Positions 38,203 to 50,203 of a stretch of 64,000 bases of DNA are shown here, one piece after another (positions within the stretch are counted from its first letter, which is position 1; the number at the start of each line of letters is the position of its first letter). The stretch comes from Balanoglossus misakiensis (taxonomy: Eukaryota; Hemichordata). Location: positions 1,054,001-1,118,000 of the forward strand of contig CM082591.2 of assembly GCA_040954595.2 (NCBI GenBank), written 5' to 3'. The notes beneath the pieces were generated by a model. The model saw only the letters and a list, made by a program, of their open reading frames with translations, ran no database searches and was not told the DNA's origin. The position numbers and the translations under genes were made by a program.

Positions 38203-41200
38203 TTATGATACTGTTTGCATCCTGTGTTCGATAGAGGGTGCTTTATATTCAGCCAGGTCCTCGTGATGTCGGTGTCTGGATAAGAATTCCAGAGTCATAG
38301 TATCCATGTGGCTTTCCACATCGCTATGGTAACCAATCTCCACGTTGAGATTGTTGGCCTGGATGGAGTGAAAAGTAGTCGAATAGATTAGTGTTTTGGA
38401 ATAAGCAATATGGGAAAATTGAAGGCATATAGAAGTAACATCAAAGATCTTAACCTCATATAAGCATGGTCTGTGACAGGATCTTTTGTTGCCATTTTTA
38501 ATTCATGTACACTGAAACACCTCACAACTTACCAGTTGCAGTGATGCAAGAAATAATCGGCAGACTTCATAGGGTTGTCTTTGGTTGGTGATTTCCTGGA
38601 AAGCTAGTTTGGATTTCCCAGTGTCCGGATCAAAAGAGTCTAATATTTGTGTGCCATAAAGATGGATATCAAATGGTCCATGTTGTTCCTGGCAGAGAAA
38701 TTAACAAGAAATGTAGATGACAATGTGCTATGGTATTGATGTAGCCTGTAAAATCAAAACTTTTGACATCATTACGTACAACTTCTTGGGTATTCAGTGA
38801 CTTACTTCTTGTTGTAGTATTGGTTGTATTTTTCCTTCCCATTCTTTTATTCGTCTTGATAGATCAGTTTCTTGTACATACTGCTGTGCTTGATCCAAGT
38901 ACAGATCCTGTTGTGATAAGTACAAATAGTGTCAGGGACACTGTGCTCCCATTTGATAACAACCAGAAAGTTACACAGAATGGAAACTTTAAAGAATTCA
39001 GGTACAAGAAAACACTTACAACATGTTGCCTGACCAAATCTTCATAACTTTGTGTTATCATAGTTTGCTGTGATTGGACATCAAATCCTGCAGACAGATA
39101 ATGAACAGAAGATAAAAGAACTTGTTACTGACAACATAAAATATGGCATTCAAAGGTTTAATAGATTATAAGAGCATTATTTGAGCTGTTGGTCATTTCA
39201 ACAAAACTTATGATTATCACTTGGCAGACCCTGGTATGGATTCCAAAACAGCATTTATGAAAACCTTACCCATTGGTTGAATGGTCTCTCCTGGTGGTTC
39301 ACTAAAGCAGTCTACATTATCATTGTAATTATCCATGGCAACAGGGCCAATATCAACATCATCATCGTCATCATCTACATCATTTCCGACATCAAAGTCT
39401 GGAGCATCGACCAGATTATCTTCCTCTTCCTGTTGTTTTAGCTGATCTTCCAAAGCTGTTAGCTCTTCGAATCGCTTTTCATTCCTCTGCAGATAAAAAT
39501 GATGGAATTTTAAAGGGACATAAAATGTAATAAGTTGCAGTGTTTTCATTAGCATTTGTCTTATACAAACATCTCTTAAAATTACTGAAACACGTTACAC
39601 CTACCAGTTTCTTTGCCTTTTCTTGAATGGTAGCTTGTCTTCGTTTGTATTCTTCCCAGAACAGGTTTTCAAATTCTTCAAAGACAGGCACCCTCAGAGG
39701 GTTCTTAGGAAACTTGGATGCATGGGAAAAATCTACACACAAAACAAGACAACAGAAAATGTTCAGAGGAGTGAGATGGCCCCTTAACAAATCTGGGTCC
39801 TTATGCATCAAGGACCCTGGCTGAATCAAGAAGTGGATGCTCAAATACATGTATATGAAAGTAGGCAAAGAACACTCAAGACGATATCGGGTGATATTTA
39901 CTGTAATAGACTTATTTCTCACTAATAATGGAGCAGAGTTGCTCGCAGTTTTCATCAATCTATTGAATCACAACATCTAGACTTACATGCTTTTTCAACA
40001 AACTCATCAATTGGTACAGTGCATTTGGCTTTCACAGTGGTTCGTTTCCTCTTCTTATTGGACAGACTGTCTGGTAATTTGAATGTTTTCGCTGCAAAGA
40101 AAGAAATATGGAAATACTATTAAAATAACGTTTTCGATTTTTTTTTTAAATAACGGCACTTGGCAAAATGCTTGAATATGTAACCATATGTATCAAGGGC
40201 AGGTCTTATTCAGATTGTAAGAAATCAGTTTTGAACTTACCTTTCTTGTATGGCTTTTCAAGAATCTCGCTAGGATTATGAGCATCCAGTAGTTTCCATG
40301 GGTCGACTGCAGGTTTGACAACTGCTAATCTTTCGGCGATCTTCCTTTCTCGAAGTCCGTATCTTTGCTTTTCCTGACGTACAGAATAAGCAATCCGCGA
40401 GATATGTGTGGAACTCTTTTGCAGCCATGAATTTGGTGTTTAATCAATTTCACAGAAAAGCCACAACCAGTGTTAGATATTATTAGCGCCACGCGTTGCT
40501 TTTCGCTATAGATTAGTGTTTGTTGCATACAGCTTGCAGTATACTTCGCTTACATTACATAACCACCACCGCATAGTTTCAAATCAAGCTATTTAAATGT
40601 TAAGATTGAAACGCTAGCATTAACAGTAAGGACCCACACCTTATGACGAGAGCTAGAGAAAAACTAGCACTTTATGTATGTATGTTAATGTCATATATTG
40701 TGTACAACTGATCCACATAGACACTGCTTTTTAAAACTATGTTTAATGTATGCACACCCAGTATTAGCTTTAAGTAAATAGCCACACCATGTGACAAAAA
40801 AGCTAGAGAAACACCAGAAGTTTAAAGTTACGATATTACCGTAGCACAGTATTGCCACACATATGCTAAGTATTGTCATCTACAACCACTTAAAAGCACC
40901 TGCTTAATTTTTACACACCTGTACAGCAAGCATTAGCTTTTAGTAAAAACCCACACCGTAAAAGCCAGAATAAACTAGCACTATACAATAAGGTTACGGT
41001 ATTAGAACAGTATTGTCACACATATGCTAGGTACTGCCATATATCAAGACCAACTGGTCCACACAAACACGCGAACTGCCTTTTAAATCCACTTGCATAA
41101 TTTTCACCTACCTGTACAGTTTTGTCTTTGATGCTTGCTTCACTGTTCATCATCATTCCTCCATCATCCACATCATCTGAAACACGTCATGAAAACTGTC

Positions 41201-43415
41201 AATGGCAGTACATGTCTCTGAAAACTACATATAAGTTTTAAGCCTTTTTCATATGATTGCAAAATGAAGAGGCCCAACGACCTGTCATTTTTCTCCAATC
41301 AAACAGCTTACCATACTCAAAATCTTACTAGCAGATACAGAAAAGTTGTTTACCAGCAACTTACCATCATCAATATCAGCCAAAGGTATCCCACCATCTT
41401 CTATTCCATCCTGATCAGGGATGTCATTCACATCTGAAAATGATAGCAAGCATGAAGGAGGTCACTGAAACTGTTCCTTGGAATTGTCTTTGCACATGAA
41501 GAAATGCACAGAATACAGATATCTGCTTGTTATAGCCAAAAACACACTTAAAAAATTACCTTTGGTCATATCAGTGACAGGGTCTGCAGCCTTATGTCTT
41601 GATTTTTCATTTAAATCTGTAAAATAATTTTACAGGAAGCAAAAAGATCTTTGTATTAAAGGGAATAAAACACACTATTGGCAGAAATGCCCATATATGG
41701 TTAGAAAGACATGGGTTGAGTTTTGTTTTGTTTTGGATGATAGATCCTTATCACTAAAAGAGCAACATGGACTTACCATGCATAGATGTCAGACCAAGTA
41801 GGTTGCCAGTTGTGCCGATTTCGGTCAATGACATACTGGACGCATTGACCAGCATGGTACCAGATAACGGATCAACGTGACATCTATTCATCCAATAATC
41901 CATTCTACTGCCGATCACTTCACCTGATGAACTGAAGGCCAAAATACAAGTCAGACACTCAGCTACATCCTCACTGTCACCCTAGTTTCTGATGTTAGGT
42001 TTCAATGTCAACACTTTTACTCCAGAGTTTCCTACGAACTTCCAAACTTTCATGCACAATACAACTTGCCTACCTGAGTAAAATCTTCTGTGATTTCTCA
42101 TTTTCTTCCACACCAAGTAAAGCCAGTGGTGTCCTTACAAGATTATTCATATTCTGTAGTGTCAAAATGATAGCAACCATGAAATTTATCTGGTACTTAT
42201 TTCAAAGATGACTGGTGGCACAATTGACGATTATTGTGGTGGTCGTAGTTAAATAGGCACATTGATGAATAACTGAGAAATTATTTCTTTAATTGAAAAA
42301 TATCAGTGTCCTCAAAATGACAGATAATTGCTGACTATGATGATTCTGGATACTTACAGCATCGGTGAGATGATCGCTGTCATCTTTCAAGTCAATATTC
42401 TGACCTTCCTCTATGTCATCAAGGTCAAGAAACTGATAAGAGAAAATGAGATCAAAAGAAAGATAGGTCAATGGAAGTGAATTCCATCAAATAGGCTGAC
42501 ACTGTATTGGCTTTGGGGAGAACACTGAGTGAATGTGATTTTTCACTTTGAACATATGGGACTGTTCCATTCGGATGGGTAGTGGACCTCCAAATAGATT
42601 TATTGAAGAAAAAAAGAATTTAAATCCTGTAGATAACTCACAGCTTCTTCCTGTCCAGCCATATCATCCTCCTCAGGTCCATCTTTGTCATTACTTCCAG
42701 GCGCTTGCTGTAATTTGCTGAAAAGGGCAAAAAAATTATGAGAGAATCAGTTTCCATAAGTCCAGAACCTGTCCTCACACTGTAGATAGCAGGGATAGCA
42801 AAGATATTGAAATCATGAAGAGGGTTAACCCTTTCACCACCATGCATCAGTCCAAACCCACTGTTTTCTATGGTAAGGTTGGACCTCTAAAGAGGGAACT
42901 GGGGGTGAAAGGGTTAAAGCAACTGGGTGTGCATGTTGTTTCACTCACCGTTTACTGTTAATCATATCCAGTGCTTGATAGACCAGAGAATACAAGTATT
43001 CAACTTTCTTGCTGTAAACACACGTTGAACTCTGTATCAACAAGGCTGCCTCAGCAAAGTTCATGCTGGTCTCACCACCATCAAAAGATATCCTGACATC
43101 GGCCAACTTTTTTCCCAAAAAAGAGAGAGAACAAAACAAGTAAATAAACAGTAGATGCACCGCAGTCCCATGGCTGTACATTTCATGATTAGTATTCAGT
43201 GTTTTTGCTATCAGAACAGGCATCTGTGGTTCTAGGTCAATATTCCCTATCCATACTACCATAGGAAACAAATGGATGCCTTGTCTGTTACATACCTCTT
43301 CCAGATATTCTTCCAGTCTTGACGCGACATCCACTTCCCAATTTTTGGCCAAGTCTCGAATTGGCTGAATCAGATTGGAGAACTGACTTTCCTGATTTTG
43401 CGTGCCGATAGTCAT
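38203..43415 (-). CDS. NCAPH2: Condensin-2 complex subunit H2 (kleisin beta), 17 exons, 639 aa
   Basis: Kleisin subunit of condensin II, which compacts mitotic chromosomes. Exons 43415-43296, 43106-42949, 42717-42642, 42432-42358, 42153-42074, 41931-41777, 41616-41560, 41433-41365, 41176-41112, 40373-40241, 40091-39987, 39732-39605, 39486-39270, 39087-39020, 38907-38806, 38688-38533, 38358-38203; 1920 nt in frame (human about 605 aa). The N-terminal kleisin helices are clear: [40 protein letters not shown] and [11 protein letters not shown], all near-identical to the vertebrate protein. The middle is acidic (a DDDDDD run at ~39370). The C-terminal winged-helix part includes [20 protein letters not shown] and [15 protein letters not shown]. 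Start placed at MTIGTQN because an acceptor (gtttgcag) lies at 43448, making the longer frame UTR. A donor at 43791 supports a non-coding first exon. Confidence 0.97.
42825..42917. mobile_element. 93-bp TTAA-ended MITE-like inverted repeat, copy 2 (best preserved)
   Basis: Perfect 14-bp terminal inverted repeats TTAACCCTTTCACC and GGTGAAAGGGTTAA. TTAA ends followed by CCCTTT resemble piggyBac-type target and termini. Lies in an NCAPH2 intron. Confidence 0.8.
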
Positions 43416-43585
43416 TTTGCTTGATAAAGTCTCAAATTCTGCAAACACAATTGAGATACTGGTGTTACATTCAAAATGAGCAACAGAAATTTACCATAGC
43501 AAGAGAAATATACATGTACATGTATTATCCTTGATAACGGACATTCGCCTGTTATGCCTGTGGCTATATACACTTCGTAGTGGGC

Positions 43586-43676
43586 TAGCTGCAGTTCAGT
43601 AGCTCGAGGTTTTGCCTATTCTGTTGGTTTGTGTCTTAGACTGACGGCAAAACCTCGAGCAACTGAACTGCAGCTA
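43586..43676. repeat. 31-bp-arm foldback in the NCAPH2 5' UTR intron
   Basis: Arms 43586-43616 and 43646-43676 are reverse complements with one mismatch; the loop is 29 nt. It falls between the non-coding first exon (donor at 43791) and the coding exon. Could be a small MITE, or a hairpin RNA precursor if transcribed. Confidence 0.8.
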
Positions 43677-43791
43677 CCCGGCCCCTCCCCCTTCCCTCGA
43701 AACTGACGAGGGAAGCGGTGATACGAACATCACATTCTCATCATTGCTGTCAAATTATTTTCGGGTATACATCATGTCTACATACCTTACC

Positions 43792-44363
43792 AGAAGCGTC
43801 GGAAGGTCCAGAAACCCCTTAACAACGTAATTTTTACAGTTCGTGTTTAGAATTGTGCAAAATTATGACTTTTTGTCAAGACTGCTTGTCTAATATATTT
43901 CGTCTGTCCCGCCATTAGTAATCGAAAGTAGTTCATGGCTGCAATTTGTAAGCCAGCTTCCTATTGGATGACAAATATTAACTTGACAAAACATTGACTA
44001 ACCAGCGTGACGCTAATGGATGTACCATAGATGTATCACTGTGTTTACATTTTATATTAATGCGCAAAGTTGGTATTAAAATATCAAAATAGAAGAAACC
44101 CTGATAAGGCATATAGAGTGAAATTAGAAAATTACAAAACATAATTGCTCAAGAAATGTCGAGAAATGGACAGAAGTTTGAAGCGCTTAATGTTTGTGGT
44201 AGCGTTATATTGTTGACCCTGGATTCAGCCGCAGCACCAAAGGTCAATATGAGGTGTTGCACGACCACAACATCAATACACAGTCGTGGCATAATACTAC
44301 AGGTCACTACATACAGGAACACATGTGCAATCGTGCGATCGTGCTACTTTTCAGCCGTGCAGC
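43792..44363. promoter_or_regulatory. NCAPH2/LMF2 bidirectional promoter region
   Basis: Head-to-head intergenic region. The NCAPH2 non-coding exon ends at 43791 (donor CTTCTG|GTAAGG on the minus strand) and LMF2 starts at 44364. A CCAAT box (ATTGG near 43965) and short CG-containing patches occur. Exact start sites are not visible. Confidence 0.5.
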
Positions 44364-47300
44364 ATGGCAGAAATGAAGCGTATCCGTGATTTCTATCTCT
44401 GGTGTATGTCTGCCATTTATCTATTTGCTTTTGCATCGCTCTACAACCAAATTCCTGGTAAGTATTGTGAAGTATGGTGGGAGGGGTCACGCAAGGTCAC
44501 AGAAATGATACATGTTGTCATGCAATACTGCACGTATATATCGCCTGTACATCTTCAAAATGAATCATTCAAATCGGATATGAAGGGTCTTTTCCTAATG
44601 CCCTGGATCTGCAACTTAAATGGTCGAAAAACTGTCAATCAACGAAAGCAGCTGCAGCATCAATAACAACAACAACAGTCAACAACAACAACAACAACAT
44701 GATTGAGTAATGTGACATTTACAGTTTTGTGTGAGAGGTGTTACAATGTTATTAATTACATGATAGATAACAACACTATTGTATAATGAAATTTATTAGA
44801 TCATAGATGTATTAAGGTAGGTTTATAATATAATAATCATGGTACATAATACACACTTAAGTTGGCTCCATATGTATATTTCCCATGGAATATATTCATT
44901 TCTTCTCTTCAAGGTCTATATGGAATGAATGGGATTCTTCCAGTTCACTTGGTACTCAAGCAAGATGGCAGGACTGCAGAGGATTCATTCAGAAACCAAC
45001 CAACACTTCTCTGGTTTGCACCAAAGATTGGACTTGACATTGACACTGCAATGGACTTCATTTGTCTGCTAGGGATTCTTATATCACTGATCAGCATGAT
45101 CTCAAAAACTCTGAGAGACACCTGCAGTTATGCAGTGATGTGGTTTCTATATTTTTCAATGTATCAGGTATAGTACTAAATAAAAATCAAACAAAACAGA
45201 CCAGTTGCTGTGGATATTCAAAGTTATTTAGCAGCTAGATTGGAAATGGTATTATTGAGTTTATCATATATGTTTCAAAGTGTAACATTTTCACAAATTG
45301 TTGATCTTGCAGGTTGGACAAACATTTCTATGGTTCCAGTGGGACATATTACTCTTAGAAGCCGGTTTCTTGACTATATTAGTCGCACCGTTCAATTTGC
45401 TGAAATGGAGACCAGTATCTTACTTTCAGCATGACAGAATAACCATGTGGTTGGTCAGATGGCTGTTGTTCAGATTAATGTTTGCATCGGGAGTCGTCAA
45501 GCTGACAAGTCAGTGTCAGACATGGTGGGGGTTGACAGCATTGACCTATCATTATGAAACGCAGGTAGGTTTTCATTATATGTACTCTGAAACCTGCCTA
45601 AATTGAATACTACTGTAACTAAACATTGTCATTATCGAATTGTAAACTGAACAGTCTGTAAGGTACAGTCATTTGAGGGCACTCCATACCTCTAACCCAG
45701 TACAGAGAACAAAGTGCCCTGAAACGACTGTACCTTATAGTCTATAGTGAACACTGCCTAACCTGAACACTATATACTAATCCCTGTCTACTGACAAAAG
45801 AACCTGTATAAACTGGAACACAGAGTAAGGTTAGGAGAAGGGTTGTAAAACTTTTTCATGCATCAGATCTTATCTCGTTTTATCTTTCAGTGCATTGCTA
45901 CACCCCTGGCCTGGTATGCCCATCAGTTACCTGTGTGGTTTCAGAAACTAAGTGTGGTCTTGACTTTTCTCATTGAAATACCATTAGCGTTTCTGTTCTT
46001 CTCTCCGATCAGAAGCATGAGAATATTTGCTGGGCTTTCACAGGTATGTTACATGTACAGTTACCCTTTCACCCCTATAGAGGTCCAACTTTACCATAGA
46101 AAACAATAGGTCTGGATCAAACCATGTTGGTTAAAGGGTGAATGGGCTGATGCAAAGTTGACAAAAAGGCATTGTTAAAGAACATAATACTACATGGTCT
46201 ACAGTAAACACAACAATCTGTCAGTTTCTCAGATTCATGTGTTACTGTTATCTGATCCATTTCAGGTTTTCCTAATGATTTTGATATTTCTTACCGGAAA
46301 CTACAACTTTTTCAATTTACTGACAGCTGTGTTGTGCCTCTCGACACTGGATGACGATTTCTTCTATAAAAGTAAAAGTAGGTACTAATACAATATAAGG
46401 CATATCATGTATGTGAGCAGTTCCTTCAATACAAAATACCAACTTATGACATGAGCCATTGTTGGTTCCACCTCCAACTGTATCCCAAATGTTATCACCA
46501 ATCCCAACCTTTACACCTACCGGACATTGCTTGCTTTCTTTTCAGAGAATGAGGGAACTCAATCAGTCTTCCAAATCGGCACCAAAGTTCTAGTCAAAGT
46601 TATTGAAGTATTGGTGTACGGAGGCTTACTGTACTGGACCATCAAACTATTCACACTTCACATTGATGCTGAGGTCTATGGCATCGAATCCAAAACAGGT
46701 AAGAGTTCCATTTTGAAATGATTCAGCTCTATAGTGTGAATGACAGCAAAGAAACAAAGAATGATTTTTTGACTGTGTGAATTCTTTGTCATTTTTCAGC
46801 TTTCACTTTACAAGAATATCTGGAAGCACTGAAACATGTGATGCCTATAACTGTGTGGATTGGGATCATATCACTTGCTTTGGAAATCATCCTTGCTTTA
46901 TTCAGGTAGGTGGTCACCATTCAGCAGTTGAGACAAAGTGTTCAGATTCGTTGATATTGGACTAACAACAGGCTTTGCTGACATGCAGTCTGTTTTATTC
47001 ATGCTGTTGTAAGTATAATGTACTTGTCGATACACAGAAAAAAATTTTAAGATACTGTGCCTTGAATTACATTCTTTCATCTCTGCTATTTCAGGTGTTT
47101 GTATTATGAAGAAGGTCTGCTCAAGAAAGTGTGGTCTATTTTCCTGTGTGTGTTATTTTCCTCAGCAGCTGTCTTCATGTTTTCAATTAGTCTGGTAAGT
47201 CTACACTCATCAAGTTGTTATATCATCCCTTTCTCACAGGATTCATCTTCTGGGTGTGAAAGACTGACTGCTGCTTCAAAATAGCAGAGATACTCAAATC

Positions 47301-48944
47301 ATACACAACGACTGAAATCTACATCATACATGAACAAATATCTGAATTGCAGGTCCCTCACAGTTCAGTGGACAACACAGCTAGACAGAACATCTGGCCA
47401 ATTGTGAACAGGTGGCATTCGAAGACCAGTTACCTCCACATCACAAACTCCTACGGTTTGTTTCGAAGAATGACCGGTGTTGGAGGCAGACCGGAAGTTG
47501 TCGTAGAAGGCAGTTATGATTTCAAAGAATGGAAGGTAAAGTGGAGCACATTTCATGTGCAATGCCTGGCATGACTGAATGTCAAAGGGTATAAGTGGCA
47601 AAATCTACAATGAATGTGTTCAAGATCATGCAATGTCAATCCAAGCAATAAGACAATTGATGTCAGAGGTGAAATGGATTGCAGAATTTCTAATTAATAT
47701 AACTGATTAGTCTTACTTCTTTCTTCAGGAATATGATTTCCTGTACAAGCCAGGCAATGTCAGTGAGGCGCCACCTATAGTTGGTATGTAGTCAAAAGAT
47801 TCTGTAAATGAAAATTCGTTTGGCAGATTGATCAACACTGTCTTAGATACAGTATCCCCACTCTCAGTTTCACAATATTTGACACCAAATCTCATGCATC
47901 AATCATCATTGATCTTGTGTTATTTCTTTCACATTGTCTCAGCTCCTCATCAACCGAGATTGGACTGGCAGATGTGGTTTGCGGCTCTTGGCAGTTATAA
48001 TCACAATCCGTGGTTTCTGAACATGATTTACCGACTCTTAAGCAATGAACCTGATGGTATGTACATGTAATCACTTTCACAGATATTGGCAAGATTCCCT
48101 TGGCTAGCGGACTGACGTATATTCATTGACAATTATATCGCAACGTTCACCATGTCAGTATTTGGTCATTTTCTCTTACTATTGAACCTGTGAGAAAAGG
48201 CACCCTGATCCATGTATTTAGCACTAAAGATGGAATGAAACAACTTACCTGTTATTATTTTTCTCTCTCCATACAGTAATTGCACTTATAGCCAAGAATC
48301 CTTTCCCAGATAACCCACCGATGTATATAAGAGCCAAGTTATGGCATTATTATTTTACAAAAGTTGGAAAAAATACCACCATGAGGTGAGTCATCTTCAC
48401 TTGGCTTCTATGACAACCTGATGCAGTCTGTATACAGATAACAACTTATGCAGAGTCTCTGTACAGATAGCACCTAGGCAGTTAGTATACAGATATCACC
48501 CTCATAGAGTTTGTATACAGATAAATTACTCACATTTTGTTTTCTCCAGTACTTTACCCAAGAATTGGTGGAGGAGGAAATTTGTACGAGAATACTTGCC
48601 AGCTTTAACACTGAAAGACGAAAACTTTGTCAACTATCTGACAGGGCAGGGAATAATTGAGGTGAGGTCTTGTTTACACTCTTTTCGATTTATTTGTCTG
48701 AGAAATGAAATTTCAAGTCAGCAGAATTTAAGGTCTAAACCAACGCCTTTTTCTTTTGCAGAAAAAATCAAAACAGAAGAAGAAAGAAGTAACTAACTTA
48801 CTGAAAAATGCAGTACAATCTGTTCGCCTGTACATCGGCCATGCAGAAGGCTTTAACTTTGTGATGTCACTCTTCATGGCTGGACTTGTTGTTAATATTA
48901 TGGGATATCTTCGACAAAGGACGCCTGCAACAGAGAGCACATGA
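44364..48944 (+). CDS. LMF2: Lipase maturation factor 2, 14 exons, 659 aa
   Basis: Multi-pass ER membrane protein of the LMF family, required for folding of lipases (shown for LMF1). Exons 44364-44457, 44914-45167, 45313-45564, 45891-46043, 46266-46377, 46546-46698, 46800-46905, 47095-47194, 47353-47535, 47729-47783, 47943-48056, 48277-48385, 48550-48661, 48762-48944; 1980 nt in frame (human about 707 aa). Hallmarks: [12 protein letters not shown] in the first helix, [79 protein letters not shown] and [15 protein letters not shown], the conserved family core in the right order. A lysine-rich segment (KKSKQKKK) precedes a final helix ([18 protein letters not shown]). Start [10 protein letters not shown] chosen because it matches the short N-terminus of relatives; an in-frame ATG 39 bp upstream is possible. 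Confidence 0.97.
44664..44699 (+). repeat. (AAC)n microsatellite
   Basis: CAA/AAC repeats in the first LMF2 intron, interrupted once by AGTC. Confidence 0.9.
45659..45737. repeat. 25-bp-arm foldback in an LMF2 intron
   Basis: Left arm 45659-45683 and right arm 45713-45737 are inverted with two mismatches. Imperfect direct repeats (CTGCCTAA...GAA-ACTA, near 45593 and 45757) flank it, suggesting insertion into or excision from a larger repeat. Confidence 0.65.
46061..46142. mobile_element. TTAA-type MITE-like repeat, copy 3 (82 bp)
   Basis: Begins TTACCCTTTCACC, shares the TACCATAGAAAACAAT core, and ends GGTTAAAGGGTGAA. In an LMF2 intron. Confidence 0.65.
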
Positions 48945-48955
48945 CAGAGTGTTTC

Positions 48956-49050
48956 TTAACCCCTTCACCACCATGGTTTGGTCCACAACTCCATTGTTTT
49001 CAATAGAAATGCTGGACAGTTATACAGAGAAATGGGGGTGAAAGGGTTAA
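48956..49050. mobile_element. TTAA-type MITE-like repeat, copy 4, in the LMF2 3' UTR
   Basis: TTAACCCCTTCACC...GGTGAAAGGGTTAA, 95 bp, starting 12 bp after the LMF2 stop codon. It should be part of the mature LMF2 mRNA, where the inverted ends can pair. Confidence 0.75.
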
Positions 49051-49266
49051 TGTGCCTTGTAGAGTTACCAGCAATATCTTTGTTGATGTCAACACAAAAC
49101 TTAAAGCGTAGTGTAACACTCTATGAGAAAAATACACATCATGAACAACTTACAGATTCTGATTTGATGTAAGTTCTACAAATCTTGCATCGTCTGCCAA
49201 AATCATGGTTGTATACAATTAATTATACTTACATAAACAGTTCTGATGATTTCCATGCAAATGCAG

Positions 49267-49272
49267 AATAAA
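49267..49272 (+). terminator. Putative LMF2 poly(A) signal
   Basis: AATAAA 320 bp after the stop codon, with the opposing gene's candidate signal 38 bp further on. Confidence 0.4.
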
Positions 49273-49309
49273 CAAATATGCAAAATATATTCACTACAAC
49301 AGAAAATAT

Positions 49310-49315
49310 TTTATT
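49310..49315 (-). terminator. Putative poly(A) signal of the DED/GT4/kinase gene
   Basis: AATAAA on the minus strand, about 890 bp beyond the stop at 50204. The 3' UTR between (49316-50203) is AT-rich with no exon seen. Confidence 0.3.
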
Positions 49316-50203
49316 ATCTTAAAATGTCTACTATATGTCTTTATAGTTTATAAAATGACAAACAGGAAAATAGTCATTTTACTTTGTGACCAAATGGACA
49401 TGTATATGAATAAAAACTCTTGGCAATAAATGGCAGAAATGCTGCATGTTTTACATGATTTCATTTTGTGAAAGTGTACTCTCTGTATTCTGATTGAAAT
49501 CAACAAACTGACATAAAACATTTTAAAACATGAATACATACCAGTATTGTGGAAAACAGTATTGTATACTGCTGCACACAGATTGTTCAGTTATAAAAAT
49601 ATAAACTTTAAAAACATTGATTGTTTTATGGAATGTGGAAATCGTCAAAATTTACTCATTAAAATGGTTTGACCAATGAAAATCACCAATTTGTTAAAAT
49701 TCAGATATCTTGATAGTTTGAAATTGTTAATGTTGAATTAAAATGATCTGACTAGCTAACAGAACAATTGGAATTAGAAGAAGTTGATTTCTTGAGGAAA
49801 AGTTTAAAAACTTCCAACAATGATTTACAAGTCTTGGAGACTATTCTCTAGAAAGGATTAATAAAATCTTACATACATTTTATGTCTTGTATAAAATGTT
49901 TCTATTCTGTTTGAAGAATGGAATGATATTGAAGGAGTTAAAATTTTACAGACCACACTCAAGGTCTATGGCACTACGGTGAATTCCATATATTTAAGTA
50001 AAATGGCATTTTGCATCCAGAAACTTCCAATCCGATAATTAGGGATAAGGTAAGTGTCCTGTGGATAAATATAACAGGGATGTTTCTCTTGATCTATTTC
50101 TGGAAATTCTCTCCATCTTTGCTTGCTTCTTCTGATATCTCTGCCAGTAATCCAGAATGGAATTACTGTACGGAAAACTGAACAGACGGCATTTATTCTT
50201 GTC

